In this document: positions 24,561 to 37,400 of the stretch, piece after piece
Position numbering within the stretch: the stretch's first letter is position 1
Layout of the letters: every line of letters starts with the position of its first letter
Notes under the pieces: generated by a model
Database searches by the model: none
Told to the model about the DNA's origin: nothing
Seen by the model: only the letters and a program-made list of their open reading frames with translations
Position numbers and translations under genes: made by a program
Source: Psococerastis gibbosa
Lineage: Eukaryota > Arthropoda > Insecta > Psocodea > Psocidae
DNA: 64,000 bases
NCBI GenBank assembly: GCA_963971405.1
Contig: OZ020489.1
Coordinates: 33,761,047 to 33,825,046, forward strand
Direction: 5' to 3'

Positions 24561-25359
24561 CACTTAGATTTTAGAGGCAAAGACTATAACTGCCTTCCAA
24601 AGGGGGGAGGGAGGCGATAGCAGGTCGCTTCGTCAGCCTCTGGTGAAAGTTGCAACCTCCTCTAAAATTCATAAATCTACCTACCAGCATTGCAGGAAAA
24701 AAAAAATAACACTATTTCCCGCCAATTTTAAAACTTTTAATTTCTAATTTTTTTTATATTTTAATCTAAAAATATCTCATTTTGGGGGGCCGGAATTTTA
24801 GACATTTCTGGGGGGGGGGGGGCCGGGGGCCTGTGCCCCAAATGCCCAAGGGGTTAATCCGGCACTGCTGCTGAATCTTAAAATCTTTGAATGGATGGAA
24901 ACTCTCTGCCCTCCAGTGCTGAAAGTTCCCCAAAGCTTTTGTTTACCCTGCACTTCTCCCCCATTTCGCGTTGTTCGGGGTACCAGACAGAACTTTGACC
25001 AGTTCAAACTAGGGAATCTGTTCTTTGGTGAACATTTTCCAGTTCCGTCTTTGAAATACTAGTTTGTTTAGCACTGACAAATAGATACTTATTACATTTT
25101 GAACGTAACTATTGGGTAGCAATATCTGAACATACAATACTGAGACCCTTTTTTAATAAAGTCTAATAAGAATGGAACGCAGTGAAAGTTTTCTTCGATT
25201 TTATAAATATTTTTAGCCTATATGCAAGTATGCAGGTATTGTACATTGGAATAAATAAAATATTTCAATGTATTTTAATTATTCATCAACCACTTTTGAA
25301 TGGCAACCTCGGAGGAGCGTATGTCACCGATACCTATTCGTGCCTAAAGTGTATGTGTT

Positions 25360-25710
25360 GCTTCCAACGCCTGCTCTCGACATTTCGGCTTTAAGCAACC
25401 CTGTCAGCCTGGAGGGGGGAGTGAGTCTGATTGTTAACTTGAGGCACACTAAGGGCAGACTCTTTCACCTCGGGGGAAAGGGCAGTTGACTGTCAGGGTG
25501 GACCTCCTGATTATAGTGGATTCCGAAACACTTGGGGAACATGTTAAATAAAGTCAAACGATTAAATCGGAGGTGACCAGGACTCGACACGCACGTAGAC
25601 TGACTGGTATAGTCTCAGCGCGTTATCATGTCCCACCATGTTCTCCTGCACACTACCAAGTTGTCGCAGTTTGAAACATGCTCTGCTCTCATGGATTGAA
25701 CATGGTACAT
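25360..25710 (+). repeat. Dispersed repeat D copy
   Basis: CCAACGCCTGCTCTCGACAT to GATTGAACATGG; hairpin retained. Confidence 0.7.
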
Positions 25711-26354
25711 TGGCGAAACTAGCCTAAACTTCCACCATACTCATTTTCCTCCCCAACCATCCTCCCTAAGTCCCACGAACGTTTTATTTCAGCAGCTAAA
25801 TGACTCAGCCTGCCTCGAGATGGAAGTGGGTTTTCGTTCGGGTAGGCTGAGTGGCCTCGCAACCCACACTACCTGGATGCAGAGACGGATACAAGGAGGA
25901 GGACAAGGGTAGCTGCCCCCCCCCCCCCGAAATTTAGTAAATCTATTTTAAGTTAATTTATTACGCTCTTATTTAATTGATACTAGATATGTTTCTTGTA
26001 TTTTGCCCCCCCCCCCCCCAAGTGGGCTGGATTCATCCCTGACTGGATGCTACCCTGAATCTGAATAACAGCGCATGCATATTGGCCATGGCAGTGATGA
26101 AAGGGGGCAAGTAAAGGAACAGATGCGGCAAATGAAAAAAGAAATTAACAATCCATTAGACAGGGCAGGCAATTGAATTGGTGAAATTAGTTCTGCGGAC
26201 TTGACATGGGAGTCTTTATAGCTTTATTATGACTGTAATTAGCTAATGACGAGAACCTCAAAAATCAACATAAACCTATCTAAGGCAAGAAATGAACTAT
26301 AAGAAGAAGAAGAAGAAGAAGACGGAATAAAGAAAATTGGCTTTATTTTCCACA

Positions 26355-26560
26355 TCTCTTGTAAAGGCCACGCAAAATGAGAAAATTATGGAGATGGAAT
26401 GTTTTGATCCTGTGCAACACTGTAAAAATATTCATTGCCCAATTTTTGTTTTGCCTTGCATCCAATGCAACATGGTAACACAAAATGGTGCAAAACATAT
26501 TTTTATAGTGTTGCACAGGATCAAAGCATTCCATGTCCATACTTTTCTTATTTTGCGTGG
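26355..26560. repeat. Unique-looking 200-bp fold-back
   Basis: CCACGCAAAATGAGAAAATT, GATGGAATGTTTTGATCCTG and TGCAACACT are matched inverted by AGTGTTGCACAGGATCAAAG, CATTCCATGTCCAT and TTATTTTGCGTGG. The arms are about 80 bases with a short loop. Confidence 0.75.
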
Positions 26561-26993
26561 ACTGTACATTCTTACACTCTTACAATGAACCTTACCATGA
26601 ACAAAAAATAATATTTGTGATACGGCAACGCTGGAAATATTTTACAGTAGATAATTAAAAAGAAGGTAGGTACTGTAGGTAGACGAGAAACTGTTGAATT
26701 AGGCTCCCTAAAGTTGCTTTGTACTCTGTACTCTCCATTGTAGTGGGCGTTTTCATTAAGTATTTATGAGGAGTCATTTTCCAGAAAATTATTTTTTTTC
26801 CCCTAAAACTCCCCTACAGAAATAATTTCTTCGCGTATTCGCGAATGTTGCTTACTTGTCAAGGCTAATGTGAAAAAGATCTCCCTAAATTATTTACTTT
26901 TCATCAAAGATGTAATTTAATTTAATAATGTAATTTAATAAATTTAATAATGTAATGTAATTTACTTGTAGCCTCAACCGAAATTACTTAAAT

Positions 26994-27085
26994 TAGAGAA
27001 TATAGAAAAACTGGACTTGGTGGGATTCGAACCCACGATATACGCCTAGCCGTGGCGTCGTCTTAACGGGTGGACCACAAGTCTT
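26994..27085 (-). repeat. SINE-B copy, partial
   Basis: GGGATTCGAACCCACGATAT and TCTTAACGGGTGGACCACAA are visible. It is a diverged tRNA-like head. Confidence 0.65.
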
Positions 27086-27576
27086 GTTGTCCAGCGGTCA
27101 CATTTCCCGACGAAACGGTTTTTGGAGATTGGCGTGTTGTCTGTAGGCTGTTATGAAACTAAAATTAAATTTACCGTATTTAATTATTTTTTTCATGCTA
27201 TTCAAGCTAACTCTACTAAACCTACAAAGGCTCAGCAGTCGGTATTGATTGGGCTAATTAATTTCCTTGATGAGTGACAAACGACAGAATTTCCGGGGCT
27301 CTGATGGAAACCAGTGTATGATTCCTTTTAACGAGGAAGGAGCCTTGTTATTTTCTCTGAACCTTTTCATAGCTCCAGAAAATCTTGATGAAGTTTGTGA
27401 AACGGGTTTTAGTTCCCGATCATGACACTAGTCGCCCATGTAACCTGATTGGGCCAAGGCCTTTGTTGATGGCTGATTTAAATTTTCATAATAATATTCA
27501 TTTTCTATCTTCTGTTTATACGCGTCTTAACGAGAGAATAAAAATTAGATATGAACTCATCGTGTTGACCCACTTA

Positions 27577-28209
27577 AAAAGAACCGGTCCGAGTTTACTC
27601 GAACATGCTTTCCAATTTATCAAAATTATTAGATAGAGAAAATGAGTTAATTTCATGGTAAATAATTTTCCAATGGTTAAATTTCCGATATCTCGGGGGG
27701 GGGGGGGGTTGTCTACCTGACGCCACTGGATGTGAGGTAAATTCTAGATAGGTCAGACCAACACATTACCACACAGCAATACTGGCAGGGCACGCAATGC
27801 ATTTGTCCGGTTTCGTCACTCAATTTAGCACCTAAAACATGCCTGAAGGTAGAAATCATCGATAGAAAGGTTTCGCAGTAAAATTATTTTTTAGTCATTT
27901 TTCATTAAAATTTAGTTATTTTTATTTTTTTACCCCCAGAAGCAACCTATCAAGGGGCAAGCGACCCCACGCATTTCGTTAATATTAATAACGACTACAA
28001 TATATTTTAATTTAAAAGAAATCGTTGGAGCCGTTTTTGAGAAATAATTTTTTTAGACGTTTTTTTGGAGTTTTTTGAGAATAAAACCCCCCCAAATTAA
28101 GTTAGCCCCAAATAAAAAAAAATGGTTCCGAGGTATGATTTTTGTGAACCTAAATGCAAAATTTCATCAAGATCGACCGAGTAGTTTGCCCGGAAATCGT
28201 CGCACAGCC

Positions 28210-28242
<33 letters not shown>

Positions 28243-28364
28243 TTTCGTAAAAACCACTTTTTTGGGTTCCTGGGACCTCGAAACGTGTAAATCCGTTGAA
28301 ATCTCGGAATCGAAAATTTCGACCGTCACAAAGCTTTCCTTATACTACGTATAAATTGGAAAGC
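27577..28364 (-). repeat. Dispersed repeat E copy
   Basis: Same ends, GATATCTCG plus G-run, and an uninterrupted GACA microsatellite at about 28210-28242. Confidence 0.75.
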
Positions 28365-28451
28365 AAAAATCCTTGCAAGATACAGTGTGTACGATATCTT
28401 GCCTTGCTGTAGGTACTGTATGTTGCCATGGTGTTGATGTTCTGAATTTTT

Positions 28452-28616
28452 CAGCAGTCTGATCGAGGCGTTTATAATACCGGGATTAAATAAATACCCC
28501 AGGATTATAGCTGTAAACAAACAAATTTTGAATAGCACTTTCCATTATAAAATTATCTTGTTTACCAGTGGATTAAATAAATACCGGTATTATAAACGCC
28601 CCGATCAGGCTGCTGA
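28452..28616. mobile_element. Short fold-back element, family F
   Basis: CAGCAGTCTGATCGAGGCGT and the inverse ending CCCCGATCAGGCTGCTG. Confidence 0.75.
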
Positions 28617-28889
28617 ACTGGATAGTGTTATAGTTTGTTCGAACTCCGTCCTCGTTAAAGAGCCCATGTGCACAAACGATTTTACGAGCGACGAAAACAA
28701 AAGATAAACTTGCTATTGGTTCATTCTCATAGGGTGAACTGTCTTTTTAAGAGGATTCTGTTGTTAGTATCATTTCTCCAGTCCCGAACACTTTCGGAAT
28801 ATCAGTTGTGGAGACCAAATAGTTGGTTGTATTACACAAGCGAACCTTTTTGAACAAAGCAAACTTTAAATACACATATTATATTTTAT

Positions 28890-28996
28890 CGACTTCGATG
28901 GCCAGGTGGTAACGTGCTTGCACTTGTGCGAGGAGTCTTTACACGCCATGCAATCGGAGACGTGTCATAACTCAACACGGGTATAGCAGTAGTGCT
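28890..28996 (+). repeat. SINE-C copy
   Basis: CGACTTCGATGGCCAGGTGG, CGTGCTTGCACTTGTGCGAG and GCAATCGGAGACGTGTC define this family. TGGCCAGGTGG resembles a pol III A box, but no good B box was found. Confidence 0.6.
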
Positions 28997-29049
28997 ATAG
29001 CCTACCGAGGCAACCCGTGGTAAGGGTGGAGCAAGCGCCGAACACCTCA

Positions 29050-29215
29050 TAAATAATTAGATTACTCGTGACTTCGTGGTATTTCATTTTAATAAACAAA
29101 AAATAACAAGTGGGTTTCTTAGACAAAGTTAATTTCTTAACGATTATTTGGGTTTTACTAAATCGGGTTGTTATAACAAGTTCTTCTAAAACAGTTTTTG
29201 TTATTTTTTGTTTAC
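29050..29215. mobile_element. Mini Penelope insertion with 12-bp target duplication
   Basis: CCGAACACCTCA flanks both sides (29038-29049 and 29216-29227). The insert starts with the inverted 3' terminus of the pLTR, then switches to a sense pLTR fragment from AAGTGGGTTTC to TTTTTTGTTTA. The two parts form a partial fold-back. It is a dead-on-arrival copy of the same family as the 40.6-44.5 kb element. Confidence 0.85.
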
Positions 29216-29316
29216 CCGAACACCTCACCTATTTCCAAAAATCAGTTTAATATTCTGGGCCGGCAATGCCGACCGTATCAGATATTAAGCTAATAAGAAC
29301 AGATACTACACTTTGA

Positions 29317-29400
29317 ACTCAACACGGGTACCAACCTACAGAGGCGACTGAAGAGGTCAATCGGATACATTCATTAAATTGTTTGTTTGCGATTAATCTT
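29317..29400 (+). repeat. SINE-C tail fragment
   Basis: CTCAACACGGGTACCAACC and GGTCAATCGGATACATTCAT match the 3' part of the family. Confidence 0.55.
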
Positions 29401-29842
29401 TATATATATAAACATGGCCACATGCTCTAGCCACACATTCGGCTTCTTTTTTAAAATAATTATACACATTGAAAATTATTTCCCGAGCTTGCCCGTTTTA
29501 TATTTTATTCATCACTAAACACGTGGTTAAGAGGCCACCTCTTAGAGAAAGCTTTCTACACTGAGGTACTAGCACAATGACAATGACAAAACTACCTGAT
29601 TTTGACGACATTTTGACGATTTTATTTTATTCTGTACTTTCTTGTTGATTACCTACTTGATTGTAAAATTTAACAGAATAGTTACTACCTTTATTTATTT
29701 ATTTATTTTTAAGCAATCGATTAATTACGAATGTTGCCGGGATAGGAAAAATTAAACCACATTCTGTACCTACTAGGTATAACAGACTGTTAAAAAGGGA
29801 TACCTGCACCTTATTATAAAATAAAATAAAGAAATAGAGACT

Positions 29843-30015
29843 TTTGTTCTATTACTAAGCCAACCTAGCGGAGTTAGGGCTCTAAGCCCTATCCTACACT
29901 CAACTAGGAAAGCCCGGAACCGCCTGCTTTACATGCTCTCCTAAGCATGGCCTGAACATGTAGGAAGTGTGGGACTCGAACCAACAACCATTCGGGTGAA
30001 AGCCTGAGTCTGTAT
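29843..30015 (-). repeat. SINE-A copy
   Basis: Reverse tail, body and head in order. GGGACTCGAACCAACAACC is the reversed B-box arm. Confidence 0.8.
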
Positions 30016-30201
30016 TATGTAAGCTATAAGCACAGAAAAAGTTTGCATTATGATTTTATCGCTCGAAAAATCGTGTGTAAATCGGTTTTTGGATACGTTA
30101 GGGGTTGAAATTTATTAGTGATGCTCATCTGATACGTCACCATAGCAACGATCACCTGGTCCCATAGTTACACCCATTACCAACAGGAAAAGCGTCACCA
30201 C

Positions 30202-30495
30202 CTAAGAGGACATGCTACGTAGACATTTCATTGTTTTTATCAACTTTTTTTATATAATCAGTTAACCAAGTTATTATGTATTTGGCCCATTTAAGTTGTA
30301 GAAGACTACTTAATGCATCATATAATAGGATACGTTTAATTTTTGGGACCTTAGTTCTATCATTAAAATGATTTGGGACTAAGATTTCACACAAAATATA
30401 ATTTATAGTTGTAATTTAAAATTAAAACTACCCTATTATGCAATATGATGCATGAAGTACGACTTCAATGAATCAAATCTTTGTTCTGAATAATT
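30202..30495. mobile_element. Family J MITE, 3'-decayed copy
   Basis: CTAAGAGGACATGCTACGTA and TTAAGTTGTAGAAGACTACT are present. The right end is lost. Confidence 0.5.
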
Positions 30496-30749
30496 TGAAC
30501 CAGCGTGTACCAAATTAAGGCCACATTCGTTGGTCATATACAGTATATCATAGGTACCATGAAACCCGGATGAGAAAATCGTAGCTAGGAGGAATCCTAA
30601 GAAAGCCTGGCGCATTATTGGAATAGAAAAAAAACATGGTAGCTTCGGAATCCACTTGCCGCAGCTTTACCAAGTACCAACAATTGTGGGAGCCACATAT
30701 ACAAGTAGAAGACAAAGAAACCCCATGGAGACGTATTTTCGAGAAAGAG

Positions 30750-30895
30750 GCCTAATAATCGAAATTAGAGGCTATGAAAACAACTAGACTTGGCGGGATT
30801 CGAATCCACAATCTACGCCTTGTTGGACCATTATAATAAGGAGGTTTCTCTTCAGCCAAAGTTAATTAATTAATGTCAGTGTTATATATACCATA
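30750..30895 (-). repeat. SINE-B copy, internally deleted
   Basis: CGAAATTAGAGGCTATG, then GGGATTCGAATCCACAATCT, with a deletion in the anticodon region, then the CAGCCAAAGTTAATT tail. Confidence 0.6.
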
Positions 30896-31168
30896 TAATT
30901 TGTATTAAATAGGCCTAACTTGAGGTTCAGGTCGTTCACCTCCAGTACCAATGTCAATTACAAACAATAATCTCTGCCTATTGTTTCCAGATAAGTCGGT
31001 ACGACGAAACCCATAACGGCGGCTTTAACTTCTCCCCAATACTCCCTACCCTCCTCGCAGAGTCAGCCTCAACTGATTCCACCCAAAATTCCCTTAATAG
31101 CCCCTCAAACCCTTTTCTCACCCCCTAAATACACCCGCTCGTCTCCCCCACGGTCCTCTTCCGTGCAG

Positions 31169-31427
31169 AGCAGGGGGTTTCTAAGCAGCTTTACAGCCCA
31201 GGGGGGCAAAAAAGGTTTTCCCTTTCCCACGCATCGCTCCTCTAGCGTACCTGCACGAACCGACAACATTACGGACCCCGTCACCAAACCAACGCCCCGA
31301 TCGCTGCCGGAAAATCGAACCTTTAGCCCGATATCTCCAAAGGCAACCGTTTGGAAAATTAGTCTTCAATCACGGCCGAAGTCACTGAAGGTGGCTGTTT
31401 TGGGGCAAAGTGGCGTCGGAAAAACAG
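31169..31427 (+). CDS. Ras-like gene, first recognised coding exon (P-loop)
   Basis: The exon encodes a basic, Ser/Pro-rich stretch followed by [14 protein letters not shown]. The donor is GTTGGT after the first base of the next codon (phase 1). The acceptor is uncertain: a pyrimidine-rich tract ending in CAG at 31168 is preferred, but another CAG at 31060 is also in frame, and the frame stays open back to about 30995. There is no ATG in this frame. Confidence 0.75.
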
Positions 31428-34400
31428 GTTGGTATTAAAAAAAAAATAGATACAGCCTTAGGATTTTCCTGTAGGAATTAGGCAACCCGAAATTTAATGG
31501 GCTACTTCTTATTTTTATTTATTTAACTAAGCAAGTTATTAAAATATTGGTTCATTGAAGTTTTAGAAGACTACTGTATGCACAATATACTAAGGCCATA
31601 CTGTAGTAATAGGGTATTATTAATTTAGTAGTTATTTTATGGCATCTACGGGTATTTTACTTGAAATTTTATTCCTCAATTATTTTTATGAAAAATCTAA
31701 GGTACAAGAAATTGAAAATACCCAAATTAAAGGATGCGTCTTCTACAACTTAAAGCAGCCAAATTATTAATATCTTGCTTTTTTAATTAATAAAAAAATA
31801 AGAAGTTCCGATGTACAAAAGCAATGTATTTTGGGGGACCTATTTCCTACGGGACGTACACTTTTAAACCCTATTTTGCGTGGAAATTTTGGCTATCACT
31901 AACATGTAAAGTCCTGCAAGGAGTTTTAGGTTGTATTTACAGTCTACACCCTTAGAAGGATCAAAATGGTCGAAATCTGTGTTTATCTTACTTTGGCAGA
32001 TCTCAGAACTCTTCAGAACTTGTAGAATTTTCCGGATACAATAAAAATAAACGTATTGTAGTATCGTGCTGGTAAAATCAACCGTTTGGGCTGTCAGCCA
32101 TTCATGAAGAATAATGTGGAAATAAAATTTTCCCACGGACTTGTTACGGTACAATATAATTGTACAATCTGTGATTATTGTTAGGAACACAGCATTCATT
32201 AGGTAAAAAACAATGCATATGCTTTCCAAAGGGAATGAATGCAAATAATAAAGCTCGCATTAAATAAGCTCTGTATATGCTGGTTGCATAAAGTTACATT
32301 TACTCCCTTTTTTACCCGTATTTGCATAAAGATTAAATTTTGCAACCAACTAAGGCCCGGTGACACCACGTTTAGAAACTCAGAAATGTTTTTAATAGAA
32401 ATACTGGAAACACCGCTAAGTATTGGAACATTGGGGTGCCGCCCTCCTCTATAATAATGGCTGGGTAAAGAATTCCGAATTCTTTAATAGATTAGGACGG
32501 CAACCCCATGGCCCATTGCATAGCGGTGCCTCCAGTGTTCATCACAAAAACATTTCTTAGGGTGGTGGGACTGGCATGAAAAGTGGGCGCTAGCCTACAC
32601 GATTTAAAGTGAAATCGCGAGGACATATACATTTATATTTAAGTATAATTTATAATATTATAAATTTTTATGCTGGACTCACTGTCGGTTTTTTGTTGTA
32701 AAAATGTTGTAAAATATTTTACGGGAAAATTTTTATTGGAAATATAGAGTCACCAATGAGTTCGCATCCCATATAGAAGATGTATGTTCCTCTCTCTATT
32801 TGATGAAACAGTATGACCGACACTATGTTACACTAGTCTCTTAAAGCGCGGAAAATTGACGAATTATCGCAAACCAGGGCACTAACCGGGGAGAATGCAG
32901 CCCCTCTTCCTCCCGAAATTTTCTGACGCTACACTATACAGAATGTTTCAGACGAGGGCCATTCCACTACGTATACCCCTTAAAAAAAAACTATGCGTAC
33001 TTCTCACGCCTTCAATCCTGTGGCTAAACGGAGTTAGTGACAGTCACATCATACAAATGAATGTGTAAAGGAGAATATCTTCTACTAAAGGGTTTGATAC
33101 TGATAACAGTGGCGTAACGGTAATTTTATAAGGGGTGTAGTATCCCTTCCTGGCACCCTCCCCCACTTTAATAAAAATCTGAAAAAAAGGGAGAGCGTTC
33201 ACATTACACTATTTATGCTTGTACATTACAAAAAAAGTCGAGAAGGAAAACAATTAAAGTTCAGTCTATTGTATAAGCTTTTGTATTAGGTACGTACTGT
33301 AATTAGAAATTCAACATCAGTTTAAGAAACAAATTTCAATTAATTTTTATGTTGTTATTTTTCGCTATACAATTTGCATCTTGATTATTTTTTTGCCCAA
33401 TTTGGAGCCCCTAGATGATGTGGTGGCCAGGCGGACTGCCCCCTCCTTCCCCACCACCCCAACTCGTTACGCTACTGCTCATTGATGAATCTACAATCAA
33501 CCTTTCTTGTGTAATTCAATTTTCAATTCAACAGAAAGGATAATTGGTCTCTTAAATTGCGAATTTAAAATTAAGTTTACTCCAAAAACCTTATTGTATT
33601 TCCCCGTTGATGGTGCGGAACGTGCAATGGGGTCGTTAATATTCGAACCATGGCCCTGTCGTAGGCAGAACTTCGAAAATTATTGCATTTTCGAAATTAC
33701 ATTTTTAACAGAAGGAAATTTACAACAAAGAGAGACTTATTCCAATTTCGAAAGTCACCACACTTGAAATGCTGCGGGCAAAGATAGGACGCTGCTGGAA
33801 AATTAACGTATTTTATTGGAGAAAAACACTTGAGAATGAGTTGAGATGGTATTTGCGTTGTACGTTTTTTGTTGTAGCCCCGGAGAAATGGTAATTTCTG
33901 TTGATTAAGATTTATACGTCCCTACGTTACAATTTATACGTGCCTTTTTTGTTTTATTCATGCTTTTGTGACGTCACTTGCCGCCATAAACGCCGTATAG
34001 ATATAGTCTTAATTATTTGGAAGGTCTAGATTCAGTTAATTTAAACCACCATTTTTTCGGAAGGGGGGGGGCATCTGACGTCAGGTGAGGTAACCCCAAT
34101 ATATTTAAAACTACATTTTTATTTTTTCTAGTGTACGCTCCAAATATTAGATCGCCTGGACCCCCCTCTGGCTACGGGCTTGGCATTCGCTCCCCACCAA
34201 ATGATCTTATTCCACTTGTCCATTTTTCATCAATTTTGGTAATGTCATTGACGGAAAATCATCAATGTTGCATTATTTATTTTTACACCACATGCCATTT
34301 CTCTTCAAAAATTGACCTTTTTTTCTCAATTTTGTAAGTTTGCCCACCGTCTTCGTTTTAATTTTATGATCTACAAGAAATTTTATAATTTAAATTATAA

Positions 34401-37400
34401 AATAATGCATTCGTTCTCAAGAAATTAATTAAAATTATTTATCATCGCCAGATGACGCCATTGTTTAATTTTAGTTTGTTATTGTTTGTAAAGGCGCGCA
34501 TTTCAATTGTCATATTTTCTTCAATTGTGCATTTAAAAATTATGAGATTTTGGTTTTAAGGAGACTTTTATGTAGATACTTAACTTATCTATTATAAATT
34601 AAGTATCTACATCTCCTTAAAACAAAAATCTCATCATTTTATAATGCACAAATGAAGAAAATATGATAAGTGGAATACTCGCCAAAGCGTTATTTTACTC
34701 CTATGATCATTGATCAATTTTACCATGCGGAAGTTAAAATGGACAATGACATAGAGTAAAGAAAAAATCTCATCAATTATTGAGGGAATATTGACAAGTG
34801 GAATAACCGCCTTAAATGTTCAAGATATTAAATGTACAACATATCGTACAGTATACCTTGTATATTGGGTGTGCCTTATATGAATTCGTTCAAATACCGT
34901 AGAATTTCCATTTGAAGTTTTATTGAATTCCTATGGCGTCCCGAAACTGTCATGGAAAACCATCTTGCTACTTTATCACAACATCGATTTCTTGCTGCGC
35001 AGTTTATCTAAGTTTCAAATTACATTTGAAAATATTTGCAGGCGTTCTTATTAAAGTTTAATTTCAGTTCCGTACTTTTTGTGGAATCCCCTATTGGAAT
35101 TCTTTTTCTAATCAGACTTATGGATTTCAGGTTCATCGAATATGTCATTCTAGTTATTTTCAAGTGGCATTGGTGCACCCATTGCTTTGGCATTGGTGCA
35201 CCCCTTGTATTGGCATTGCCGTAGCATTGGTGCATAGTATCTCTACCAACTTTATCTGAAATAATTATTGCTTTCCAATTTATACGTAGTATAAGCAAAG
35301 CTTTGTGATGGTCGAAATTTTCGATTCCAAGATTTCAACGGATTTACACGTTTTGAGGTCCCAGGAACCCAAAAAAGTGGTTTTTACGAAATGTCTGTCT
35401 GTCTGTCGTTCTGTCTGCTGTCTGTCTGTCTGTCTGTGCGTCGATTTCCAGGCAAACTACTCGGTCGATCTTGATGAAATTCGGCATGTAGGTTCACAAA
35501 AATCATACCTCGGAAAATTTTTTTTTTTGGGGCTAACTTAATTTGGGGGGTTTTATTCTCAAAAAACTCCAAAAAAACGTCTAAAAAAATTATTTCTCAA
35601 AAACGGCTCCAACGATTTCTTTTAAATTCACATATATTGTAGTCGTTATTAATATTAACGAAATGCGTGGGGTCGCTTGCCCCTTGATAGGTTGCTTCTG
35701 GGGGTAAAAAAATAAAAATAACTAAATTTTAATGAAAAATGACTAAAAAAATTTTTTCTGCGAAACCTTTCTATCGATGATTTCTACCTTCAGGCATGTT
35801 TTAGGTGTTAAATTGAGTAACGAAACACAACGAAGACAGGTTGCTTTCCCAGAAAAGTATTTGGTTTTGTAAAAAAAAAATGTTTTTTTTGAAAAAATGA
35901 TAGAAAATTCACGCTCAAATGCATTGCGTGCCCTGCCAGTATTGCTGTGTGGTAATGTGTTGGTCTGACCTATCCAGAATTTACCTCACCTCCAGTGACG
36001 TCAGGTGGATACCCCCCCCCCCCCCCGAGATATCGGAAAGTTAACCATAGGAAAATTATTTACCATGAAATTACTCATTTTCTCTATCTACTAATTTTGA
36101 TACATTGGAAAGCATGTTCGAGTTAACTCGGACCGGTTCTTTTATTGAAAATGCATTGTAGTGAATAATTTGTACAAACAGGAGAGAAGATTCCCGTGAT
36201 GCTCTATCTTAGTCTTATAAATTCAATAGTAGTTTGCGTAAACGGCTGCTTATAAGTCTACTGCATAGTTAATTAAATTACATCCAGGTCATGGTAGGCC
36301 TACATAGTATAGCCGGAACTTTCTTTAATGCTTTCCTATTTATACGTAGAATAAGGAAAGGTTTATGATGGTCGAAATTTTTGGTGGATTTACACGTTAT
36401 GAGGTACGAGAATCCAAAAAAGGGATTTTACGAAATGTCTGTCGGTCTGTTTGTCTGTCGGTCTGTCTATTGGTCTGCCTGTTCGTCGATTTTGTGGAAG
36501 CAGGTTCGGCCCCCTGCGAAAAAAAATAGCTAACCTTGAATGGCTTAAACTTTGCATCTTTGCGGTCTAGAGGTGTTCTGCCACAAGTTCCGATGCATGT
36601 GCATAATGAATTAAATTAAAAAGTTTGTAGCCGCATTACTTCCCTTACTTCAAACATAGTTTGGTGAGTATTGAAAACGTAATACCTAAGCTTAGTAGAG
36701 TATAACCAACTTCCTTTGAATATGGAAAATCTAATCTAAAATCTAATAGACAAGATCCTATGTGAAATTATCAGGCTGTTACGTTCGTGGTTCATTTATC
36801 CCAGTTCAGGGACAGGATACCTAAATCTAATTAATTAGGTACATTTTACACTTCGCATCTTGAAGTTTGAGGTTCATTCAATGCCACAGTAGAAATGCTC
36901 AATATTGGACTTAATAATATTGCACTGGCTACTTTATGTTTGTATATCCCTCCATTATACCAATAATATAAAAGGTATTCAATATCCTTTAGAATTTGAT
37001 ATGCAGAGAATTTAACAGAATCCAAATTTTGAAATTTGAACCGTACACCGTCGTCAATGTTATGCAGTTATATAGGTAAATTAATTTAAATAATATTTTT
37101 CGAACCTCAACAAAACATGCTATCCAGCTGTATCAGTATTATCTTCCTGATTTAACCTGCTAGTATTATAAAGAGCTTAACCATTGCTTTAAAAAAGCTA
37201 GTCAGTTTTTTTAAAGAGTGAGTGCGATTGTCACTATTCGTGAGAATTGCCGATATATTTCAGTTTTTAGTTTCAGCTACTAGCTATTAGCTATAGTAAA
37301 GGGGGCCCGGCACAGGCTCGTCCTAAAGGGTCCCTTCCTACTGATATAACTCTTAAATTATTGTAAAACTGTTTTGTTCTGAAGGAAAATAAATGTATTT

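Noticed and set aside
28200-28245. CRISPR-like or regulatory repeat array
   Set aside because: It is a simple CAGA/GACA microsatellite inside repeat E, with no spacers.
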